Shown in pieces: positions 1-5,558 of a stretch of 64,000 bases of DNA. The notes beneath the pieces were generated by a model. It made no database searches. It saw only the letters and a list, made by a program, of their open reading frames with translations, and had not been told where the DNA came from. Origin of the DNA: Anaerolineae bacterium (GTDB lineage Bacteria; Chloroflexota; Anaerolineae; 4572-78; J111); the NCBI GenBank assembly GCA_023151115.1, contig JAKLJP010000018.1:62001-126000 (forward strand), in the 5' to 3' direction. Positions within the stretch are counted from its first letter, which is position 1. Each line of letters begins with the position of its first letter. A program made the translations under genes and the position numbers.

Positions 1-92
1 AGGTAGTTTACACGGTGGATGGATTTTTGGCCGCCTACCGGCAGCGAAACCCTGCTGTTTCGCCCGTTAAACCCCCAATTTCTGGGGGTTGA
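1..92 (+). CDS. possible 3' end of an upstream gene (partial)
   Basis: The frame starting at base 3 is open from the window edge to a TGA at 90-92 and reads like a protein tail (start VVYTVDGFLAAYRQRN). The frame starting at base 2 is also open, to TAA at 68-70, so the frame is uncertain. No function can be given. Confidence 0.25.
   Translation, partial: VVYTVDGFLAAYRQRNPAVSPVKPPISGG
69..90. promoter_or_regulatory. inverted repeat overlapping the ssb -35 region
   Basis: Arms AACCCCCA and TGGGGGTT pair perfectly around a short AT loop, and the right arm ends inside the -35 hexamer of the ssb promoter. It could be an operator or the stem of a terminator for the gene entering from the left, since an AT-rich tract follows. 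The sequence alone does not decide. Confidence 0.4.
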
Positions 93-117
93 CAATTTTT
101 AACTTTTCAGTTACTAT
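89..117 (+). promoter_or_regulatory. sigma70-type promoter of ssb
   Basis: TTGACA at 89-94, a 17-nt spacer and TACTAT at 112-117. The predicted start of transcription is near 124, giving a leader of about 45 nt before the ATG at 169. Confidence 0.75.
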
Positions 118-168
118 GTAATTCAAATAGAACATTTATTCTCACTATTCTTATAAAGGAGCTTAAAA

Positions 169-603
169 ATGTATCAAAAACTGATAATAGTGGGCAACTT
201 GGGGGGTGACCCCGAAATGCGGTATACGCCCTCTGGCCAGGCGGTAACCAACTTCAGTGTCGCCACCAGCCGCAAGTGGACCGACAACGGCGGTCAGCAG
301 CACGAAGAAACCGTGTGGTTTCGAGTATCGGTCTGGGGCGCTCAAGCCGAAACTTGCAATCAATATCTGAGCAAAGGCCGGCAGGTTTTGTGTGAAGGCC
401 GGCTGACTGTTGATAAGGAAACCGGCGGGCCGCGCGTCTGGACCGACCAAAATGGCAAGCCCAGAGCCAGCTACGAAATGACTGCTTACGAAGTCAGGTT
501 TTTGGGAACGCGCGGTGAGGGCGGTGGGAATTTTAGCAGCAACGGCGCCCCCGTGGCGGCAGGCACTGACCCCGGCTTGACCGAAGACGAAATCCCGTTT
601 TAA
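169..603 (+). CDS. ssb: single-stranded DNA-binding protein
   Basis: A 144-residue SSB. It coats single-stranded DNA in replication, repair and recombination and recruits partner proteins through its C-terminal tip. The N-terminus (MYQKLIIVGNLGGDPEMRYT) is typical of the bacterial OB-fold family; the OB domain covers about residues 1-110. The short linker is Gly/Ser/Ala-rich and the end is the acidic partner-binding tip DEIPF. Length is slightly below the usual 150-180 because the linker is short. The ATG has an AAAGGA ribosome site 8 nt upstream, a consensus promoter in front and a hairpin terminator behind, so it is probably a single-gene transcript. Confidence 0.96.
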   Translation: MYQKLIIVGNLGGDPEMRYTPSGQAVTNFSVATSRKWTDNGGQQHEETVWFRVSVWGAQAETCNQYLSKGRQVLCEGRLTVDKETGGPRVWTDQNGKPRASYEMTAYEVRFLGTRGEGGGNFSSNGAPVAAGTDPGLTEDEIPF

Positions 604-634
604 TTTGACAATAAAATAACCCTGTAGCACCATG

Positions 635-679
635 AAGCCGTCCTTCAACCCATTTTGGGGCAGGGCGGCTTTTTGATTT
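635..679 (+). terminator. rho-independent terminator after ssb
   Basis: Arms AAGCCGTCC (635-643) and GGGCGGCTT (663-671) pair with one G-U, followed by a T run. It lies 32 nt after the ssb stop. Confidence 0.75.
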
Positions 680-723
680 GCCAAAAGTATAGTATCCTAT
701 GGTACTACCCCTAAAAATCTGGC

Positions 724-752
724 GGCGGTCGGCAGTCAGCGGTCGGCAGTCG
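724..752. repeat. tandem 7-nt repeat (CGGCAGT/CAGCGGT)
   Basis: Four adjacent imperfect 7-nt units lie between ssb and the translin-like gene. This is the first of many short-unit arrays in the window. Confidence 0.7.
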
Positions 753-772
753 TATTTACGAGGAGACCCCCC

Positions 773-1462
773 TTGCAACAATTACAAACCATCATTGACC
801 GCATCAATCAAACCTTTGAGGCTAAAAGCACCGTCCGCAACGATACGCTGACCCGCTCGCGCGAACTGATTCGGCACTGCGCCAACTCGATTCGGGCTAC
901 CCAGCGCGGCGACGACTCCGAAGCCCAGACGCTGCTGCAAACAGCCCGTGACATCGCCGCAACTATGGTGACCGATGCGCAAAGCTACCCCGACGTTTAT
1001 TACGCCGGTTATACTCAAGACGCCTTGAAAGAACTGGCCGAAGCCCATATTACCCGCGCCGTGATTCTGGAAGAGCCGCTGCCTACCCCGGAGGCGCTTA
1101 AAGTTGAGTATGCCGCTTATCTTAACGGCTTGGCCGAGGCGGCCGGCGAGCTGCGCCGGTTTGCCCTCGACGCCCTACGCCGGGGCAACGTCTCGCTGGC
1201 CGAACGAATCCTGGGCCACATGGATGAGATTTACAGCGTGCTGGTCACAGTTGATTTTTCAGACGCCATCACCGGCGGTTTACGCCGCAATACCGATATG
1301 GTACGCGGTGTGCTCGAGCGGACTCGGGGCGATGTGACCACCGCCGTGCGCCAGGAGGCGATGCGGGCCGCTTTGCAGCAGTTTGAACAGCGGGTTGGGA
1401 TCGGTGACGGTAAGAGTCCGCTTCAGCCGGAGGGCGAGTGGGCCGGCGAGCAGGATAATTGA
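773..1462 (+). CDS. translin-family nucleic-acid-binding protein
   Basis: A 229-residue all-helical protein resembling translin/TRAX, which bind RNA and single-stranded DNA as oligomeric shells; TRAX-type members are ribonucleases. The most recognisable part is residues 165-200, where DAITGGLRRNTDMVRGVLER followed by TRGD matches the conserved C-terminal helices. Residues 115-160 hold acidic and basic pairs (GELRR, HMDEIY) in the region where TRAX has catalytic acidic residues, but I cannot say whether this copy is catalytic. The start is TTG, supported by AGGAGA 6 nt upstream. Its stop is separated by one base from the ATG of the Cas4-like N-terminal gene, so the two are probably translated together. 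Bacterial members are uncommon relative to archaea and eukaryotes. Confidence 0.8.
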   Translation: MQQLQTIIDRINQTFEAKSTVRNDTLTRSRELIRHCANSIRATQRGDDSEAQTLLQTARDIAATMVTDAQSYPDVYYAGYTQDALKELAEAHITRAVILEEPLPTPEALKVEYAAYLNGLAEAAGELRRFALDALRRGNVSLAERILGHMDEIYSVLVTVDFSDAITGGLRRNTDMVRGVLERTRGDVTTAVRQEAMRAALQQFEQRVGIGDGKSPLQPEGEWAGEQDN

Positions 1463-1463
1463 C

Positions 1464-1745
1464 ATGCCCACCAGCCACCCGCTCCCTGAACCGGATGATG
1501 CCCTGCCCCTCATTCGGGCCAGCGAGTTAGCCCAATTTAGCTTTTGCCAGCGAGCCTGGTGGTTGAACACCATCAAACAAATCCCCCCCAATAATCAAGC
1601 CGTTCTTAAGCACGGTACGCAAATCCATCACCTCCATATCCGGCAAGTTCATAGTGCGCTCCGCTGGCGTCAGGCCGGCTTTTTTTTATTGGCCGGGGGA
1701 GGATTACTCTTGAGTGTGACTCTGTTTTTATATTTTCTACGATAA
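1464..1745 (+). CDS. Cas4-like nuclease, N-terminal component with membrane helix
   Basis: A 93-residue protein. Residues 18-34 (RASELAQFSFCQRAWWL) match the N-terminal motif of Cas4/Dna2-type exonucleases, where Cys28 would be the first ligand of the 4Fe-4S cluster. His55/His56 fall in the Gly-x(3)-His motif of this fold. Residues about 71-91 form a membrane helix and the protein stops directly after it. All other catalytic and cluster residues expected for Cas4 are missing here but present in the gene at 1941. It starts one base after the translin-family stop. Either the nuclease is naturally made of two polypeptides or one ancestral gene has been split. No CRISPR array or cas1/cas2 is nearby, so a role in spacer acquisition is unlikely. 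Confidence 0.7.
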   Translation: MPTSHPLPEPDDALPLIRASELAQFSFCQRAWWLNTIKQIPPNNQAVLKHGTQIHHLHIRQVHSALRWRQAGFFLLAGGGLLLSVTLFLYFLR

Positions 1746-1762
1746 ACACAAAAGCGAACTTT

Positions 1763-1932
1763 AATTGTGAATTGTGAACTGTAAATTATTAATTGTTAAT
1801 GAGAGAACATCTATACTGTCCGCAGGCACAAACTGAGCTTTTTGCCAGTGTAGAAAAACGCAGTTTGTATCGGTGCAAAGTATATCAAAGCATTAATCGT
1901 TCACAATTCACTATTCGCTATTCACAATTATT
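1763..1932. repeat. composite element with GTGAATT-type inverted ends between the two nuclease genes
   Basis: The left end (1763-1800) carries degenerate GTGAATT units; the right end (1899-1932) carries the reverse complement (ATTCACA). The roughly 100-bp centre has no convincing ORF. It fills nearly the whole gap between the two Cas4-like components. Confidence 0.6.
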
Positions 1933-1940
1933 CTCTTCTT

Positions 1941-2471
1941 ATGCTCTGGCTATTGGCCCTGTCACTACTGTTACTTATTTTTGGAGGGTTGGCGCTGGCT
2001 CGCTCAACCCGGCTGCGCCAGGAGAGCGGCCTGCCGGCAGGCCGGTTGATTTACGCCGACAGCACCGATTGGCGTCTCCTCCAACAGCCGCTTTATTCCA
2101 AAACCTATCAGCTTATTGGCAAGCCGGATTATCTGGTTGAAACCGCAGCCGGAGTGATCCCGGTTGAGGTAAAATCTTCGGCGGCGCCCAAAATTCCTTA
2201 TTTGGGTCATCTGTTGCAACTGGCCGCCTACTGTTTGCTCATCGAAGAGACTACCGGCCAGGCCCCCCCAAACGGTCTGCTCAAATATGCCAACGCTCTC
2301 TACGAGGTTGATTTTACCCCCGAACTGCGCCGTGAACTGCTCGAAACGATGGCGCACATGCGACAGGCCCGGCTGGCTAAATCGGTAGCGCGCAGTCACC
2401 AGCAGCCCGGAAAATGCGCCGCTTGTGGTTTTTATGACCGATGTGAGGAAGCTTTGGGAAAATACTCTTAA
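1941..2471 (+). CDS. Cas4-like PD-(D/E)XK nuclease, C-terminal component with membrane helix
   Basis: A 176-residue protein beginning with a membrane helix (residues 2-20), then the core of a RecB/Cas4-type nuclease: GKPDYLVE with Asp63, PVEVKS with Glu76 and Lys78, and QLAAY with Gln93/Tyr97. Three cysteines at 159, 162 and 168 (spacing Cx2Cx5C) match the C-terminal cluster ligands of Cas4. The fourth ligand is absent and is found as Cys28 of the gene at 1464. The family degrades single-stranded DNA from an end. No Shine-Dalgarno site precedes the ATG; repeat DNA runs almost up to it, and no alternative start exists in this frame back to the stop at 1851. It overlaps the convergent response regulator by 4 nt. 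Confidence 0.75.
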   Translation: MLWLLALSLLLLIFGGLALARSTRLRQESGLPAGRLIYADSTDWRLLQQPLYSKTYQLIGKPDYLVETAAGVIPVEVKSSAAPKIPYLGHLLQLAAYCLLIEETTGQAPPNGLLKYANALYEVDFTPELRRELLETMAHMRQARLAKSVARSHQQPGKCAACGFYDRCEEALGKYS

Positions 2472-3265
2472 GAGGGAGATGGAGTTGCCTGGTTCAATAG
2501 TTGAGCCAGGGCGACGGCTGCCTGTTTGGTATAAAACCAAACAGAGCCAGGTTTTTGCTTGGCATCAAAAACCAGCGCCAGGAGCAATTTTTTATTAACA
2601 TCATGGGCATAAATATTGTAGTTTTCGCCCTCGTGGTAGCTTGATTTAAAGATGGCCTGATTACCCAGTAACTTGGCCAATTCGGCGGCGGCTAAAAAGT
2701 TAGCCGCTACCAGGGCGCTGACGCCGGCCACCTCAAAACCGGCCGTCTGGCCGACCACCTGCACCGGCCGGCCATCGGCGGTGATGAGCAGCACACAGCG
2801 CACCCCGGCGCTGTTTTGAAGCGTTTGTAGCTGCTCGTAAACTGCCTGCGACAGGCGTGGTTTCTGTTGGGGCAACGGTTTTTCTTCGCTGCGAGTTTGG
2901 GCTGCCGCCCGCTTGACAATTTCCTGGACGCGCTCTAATGGAAAGGGTTTATCCAAATAGCCGTCAAGGCCCAAAAATTTACTTGTATCGCGCAGGTTGT
3001 TGGTGCCATAAGCGGTCATCAACACCACCTGAGTTTCCGGGGCAATCCGCCGCACCGCCATCGCCAGGTCTACCCCGGTCATGACCGGCATCATATAATC
3101 AGTAATAACTACGGCAAATGTCTCTTTCTCAATCAAACTGATTGCCGTGACCGCATCCGCCACCGTCACAATCTCATACTCTGGCCCCAACATCTTCAGA
3201 CTGTGTTGCAGCATGAGGCTGATGTCTTTATCGTTGTCAACAATCAGAACCCGTTTTTTGCTCAT
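2468..3265 (-). CDS. response regulator with C-terminal Roadblock/LC7 domain (second of tandem pair)
   Basis: 265 residues. An N-terminal receiver domain (about 1-120) has the acidic pair near Asp10/Asp12, phosphoacceptor Asp56 (VVITDYMMP), and the conserved Lys in DKPF. After a charged linker, residues about 140-250 resemble Roadblock/LC7 domains, small modules that usually bind Ras-like GTPases of the MglA type. No GTPase gene is visible here. There is no DNA-binding domain, so the output is probably protein-protein. It overlaps the upstream paralogue by ATGA, implying coupled translation, and ends in a 4-nt convergent overlap with the nuclease gene. Confidence 0.85.
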   Translation of the reverse strand: MSKKRVLIVDNDKDISLMLQHSLKMLGPEYEIVTVADAVTAISLIEKETFAVVITDYMMPVMTGVDLAMAVRRIAPETQVVLMTAYGTNNLRDTSKFLGLDGYLDKPFPLERVQEIVKRAAAQTRSEEKPLPQQKPRLSQAVYEQLQTLQNSAGVRCVLLITADGRPVQVVGQTAGFEVAGVSALVAANFLAAAELAKLLGNQAIFKSSYHEGENYNIYAHDVNKKLLLALVFDAKQKPGSVWFYTKQAAVALAQLLNQATPSPS

Positions 3266-4146
3266 GCACCGTCACTATCTTTCTGAGAACCAAACATGTC
3301 GGCAAAATCGCTGGCCAGGGTGGGGTCCTCGGCATCTTTGGCGGAAGTTTTAGGGGAGATTGTGGCTAACAACTCGGCCAGTTCTGCTCCGGCTTGTTTG
3401 GTATAAAACCAGATCGTACCCGGTTTACCCTGTGTACCAAAAACCACGGCCAGCAAAAATTCGCCATTGATGTCGTAGGCGTAAATATTATATTTATTCC
3501 CTTCATGATAGCTGGATTTAAAGATTGACTCATTATCGCCCAGCAGACTGGCCAATTCTGTGACGGCCAGAAAATTAGCCGCCACAAAAGCAGCCAGACG
3601 CGAAGTTTTGGCTCGATTGGTTTCCCCAACCACCCGGACGGGATGTCCGCTGGCGCTGACCAATAACACAAAATGAGCGCCGGTTTTGCTGCGCAGCACC
3701 TCCAGGCGTTCCTGGACGGCTCGGTCCAGGCTTAGTGCTGGGGCAGCGGGATGAACCGTATCCGCCGCCTGACTGGTATGAGCAATAGCCCGCTGCACCA
3801 CTTCCAAAATTTCGGGCACGGTAAAAGGCTTGCCCACGTAGCCGCCAAGCTGCAACGTTTCGACAGTGTTGCGCATACCTCGTGTATCGTGAGCGGTCAT
3901 TAAGACCACCTGGGTGTCGGGTGAAACTTTGCGGGCCGCCTGGGCTAAATCTACGCCGGTCATACCGGGCATCATATAATCGGTGATAATCAAATCAAAC
4001 TTCTGTTTTTGTATCAATTCCAGGGCAGTGGTCGCATCGCTGGCTGTGGTCACTTCGTACTCCGGCCCCAGTCTTTTGATACTGTGCATGATAAGGAAAA
4101 GGATATCTTTGGCATCATCTACAATGAGAACATGTTTTTTGCTCAT
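3262..4146 (-). CDS. response regulator with C-terminal Roadblock/LC7 domain (first of tandem pair)
   Basis: 294 residues, clearly a paralogue of the gene downstream of it. The receiver has Asp10/Asp11, phosphoacceptor Asp56 (LIITDYMMP) and the Lys in GKPF. Residues about 150-265 form the Roadblock-like domain; the motif FKSSYHEG is shared with the paralogue. A tail of about 30 residues, rich in Asp and Ser (ending QKDSDGA), is unique to this copy. The start follows an AGGAGC ribosome site. A plausible promoter lies at 4194-4222. Two similar proteins made from one transcript might form a heterodimer, with phosphorylation controlling what the Roadblock face binds. That is inference. Confidence 0.85.
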   Translation of the reverse strand: MSKKHVLIVDDAKDILFLIMHSIKRLGPEYEVTTASDATTALELIQKQKFDLIITDYMMPGMTGVDLAQAARKVSPDTQVVLMTAHDTRGMRNTVETLQLGGYVGKPFTVPEILEVVQRAIAHTSQAADTVHPAAPALSLDRAVQERLEVLRSKTGAHFVLLVSASGHPVRVVGETNRAKTSRLAAFVAANFLAVTELASLLGDNESIFKSSYHEGNKYNIYAYDINGEFLLAVVFGTQGKPGTIWFYTKQAGAELAELLATISPKTSAKDAEDPTLASDFADMFGSQKDSDGA

Positions 4147-4193
4147 AAAAGTGCTCCTGGCCCTCCCCGACGCTCATCTTCCGGTCCTCTCTG

Positions 4194-4222
4194 ATTATAT
4201 CCTATAATTGATAGAGTTTAAA
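4194..4222 (-). promoter_or_regulatory. promoter for the receiver-Roadblock operon
   Basis: On the minus strand TTTAAA, a 17-nt spacer and TATAAT, about 48 nt upstream of the start at 4146. The -10 is perfect and the -35 weak. Confidence 0.5.
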
Positions 4223-4361
4223 TGTCTGCCTGCCTGAATAAGCGAAACTTAACATTAGCCCACTTGACCGACTCGCCAGGAGCGATATAATAACAGCCTC
4301 AAAATTGAAACGGGGTTCTCTTACCCAAGAGGACTCTCAACAAAATTTATGGAGGGTCAAG

Positions 4362-4790
4362 ATGGCAGTCCGAAGTGCTGAAGCTGTTTGGGAAGGTAAC
4401 TTACAACAGGGCCGCGGCACATTTAAAGTGGGCAGCGGCGCATTTGAGGGGGCGTACACGTTCAAAACGCGGTTTGAAGAAGAGCCGGGCACGAACCCGG
4501 AAGAGTTGATTGGCGCAGCCCATGCCGGCTGTTTCTCCATGTATCTTAGCGCGGTGTTGAGTGGGGCCGGCCATACGGTCAAACGGGTTCACACCACCGC
4601 CAAGGTACACCTGGGCCGGGTAGATAATGCGCCGACCATTACCAAAATTGAACTCAACACCGAAGCCGAGGTACCGGGGCTGGATGAAACCAGCTTTATG
4701 GAGCACGCGGAGGCATCCAAAAAAGGTTGTCCCGTTTCCAAGGCGCTGGCGGCCACCGAAATTGTGCTAAACGCCAAATTGATCAGTTAA
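4362..4790 (+). CDS. OsmC-family peroxiredoxin
   Basis: 142 residues, the normal length for OsmC. The family reduces organic hydroperoxides with two cysteines in the cytoplasm. Cys57 (HAGCFSMYL) and Cys123 (KKGCPVS) are the expected redox pair. The segment NPEELIGAAHAGC is the usual signature of the first active-site helix. An upstream in-frame TTG at 4305 exists, but the ATG at 4362 has GGAGG 6 nt ahead and matches the family N-terminus, so I chose it. It has its own terminator and stands alone between two minus-strand genes. Confidence 0.93.
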   Translation: MAVRSAEAVWEGNLQQGRGTFKVGSGAFEGAYTFKTRFEEEPGTNPEELIGAAHAGCFSMYLSAVLSGAGHTVKRVHTTAKVHLGRVDNAPTITKIELNTEAEVPGLDETSFMEHAEASKKGCPVSKALAATEIVLNAKLIS

Positions 4791-4813
4791 TAAATAAAGA
4801 TTTGTAGCTTTAT

Positions 4814-4845
4814 AGGCGCTTTCTCCCCGAAAGCGCCTTTTTATT
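4814..4845 (+). terminator. rho-independent terminator after the OsmC gene
   Basis: Perfect 10-bp stem, AGGCGCTTTC and GAAAGCGCCT, loop TCCCC, followed by TTTTATTT. Confidence 0.9.
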
Positions 4846-4866
4846 TCCGACAGATAAACTACTCAG

Positions 4867-4962
4867 CCATGTCATTTCGACCGTAGGGAGAAATCCTCGA
4901 CACCTTGTTTTGACGTGTTGCGCCCTAAGGGTTTCTCGACCTTCAGTCTCGAAATGACATGG
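4867..4962. repeat. palindromic repeat with perfect 14-bp ends
   Basis: CCATGTCATTTCGA at the left and its exact reverse complement at the right, 96 bp in all, with inner GAGAAATC/GGTTTCTC also pairing. From general knowledge, TGTCATTTCGA...GAGAAATC palindromes recur in several bacterial phyla as non-coding dispersed repeats. No clear target-site duplication is seen. Confidence 0.75.
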
Positions 4963-4995
4963 GCCAGCAGTGACCAGAAAAGTTTAAATTCAACC

Positions 4996-5373
4996 TCAAG
5001 AGGCCGGCGGAGCATAGAGCGGCAGCACGTCATCGAGTCGCCGGCCCTCAATCATAGCTTTCACAATCGGGTCAATCACAGTTTGAATCAGCCGGCCTTC
5101 CTGTTCTTCATTAAGGTAAGGCAAGTTGACTCTTTTGTTGACCGCCTCGGCCAGCCGTTGAGAAAAGTCGCGGGCGTGGTCTTTGTCAATCCCCTTACCG
5201 TTATCCCGCAAAAGGCCGGCAAACACTTCGGGCAGGATGTCGTCGAGCGCCGCGTCAATGATAGCGACGGCGTGCTCAAAAATGGTCTGCTCCAATTCCT
5301 CGGACACCAGGGGAATATCAATAATGGCATTGATGAGGGAAGCTATCTTTTTTTGTTCTTCGACAATTAACAC
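4996..5373 (-). CDS. hypothetical protein, acidic and helical
   Basis: 125 residues, predicted mostly helical and acidic, with no signal peptide or membrane helix. I do not recognise a family. Noticeable segments are EELEQTIFEHAVAIIDAALD near the middle of the first half, and EEQEGRLIQTVIDPIVKAMI near the end. The start is GTG with AAGGAGA 7 nt upstream, which makes the gene credible. An extended -10 promoter (TGGTATAAT) lies about 80 nt upstream and is back to back with the promoter of the next plus-strand gene. Confidence 0.7.
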   Translation of the reverse strand: MLIVEEQKKIASLINAIIDIPLVSEELEQTIFEHAVAIIDAALDDILPEVFAGLLRDNGKGIDKDHARDFSQRLAEAVNKRVNLPYLNEEQEGRLIQTVIDPIVKAMIEGRRLDDVLPLYAPPAS

Positions 5374-5451
5374 GGTACGGTCTCCTTTCAGATTTAGCTG
5401 ATTTAATGGGGGTCTGGCGCGGCAGTCAGCCGGCCTTGAAATTAGAATTCG

Positions 5452-5460
5452 ATTATACCA
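5452..5460 (-). promoter_or_regulatory. extended -10 promoter of the 4996-5373 gene
   Basis: Minus strand TGGTATAAT: a perfect -10 with the TGn extension. The -35 is poor. Confidence 0.6.
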
Positions 5461-5481
5461 TACAAGCCTTCGGCCTGATAA

Positions 5482-5510
5482 TTGCCGTGCCTCCGCGCAA
5501 ATGGTACAAT
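5482..5510 (+). promoter_or_regulatory. promoter of the ILEI-domain glycosyltransferase-like gene
   Basis: TTGCCG, 17-nt spacer ending in TGG, then TACAAT. Transcription would begin near 5517, downstream of the ATG at 5406. This argues for a later translation start, such as TTG at 5559. Confidence 0.65.
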
Positions 5511-5558
5511 CGGCTCGAATTTAGATTTCGCCCCGGAACTTTTGGCGGATTTGGATTT

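Noticed and set aside
1793..2140. Open frame in the gap between the nuclease components
   Set aside because: It runs through repeat DNA and then out of frame over the nuclease gene; composition is not protein-like.
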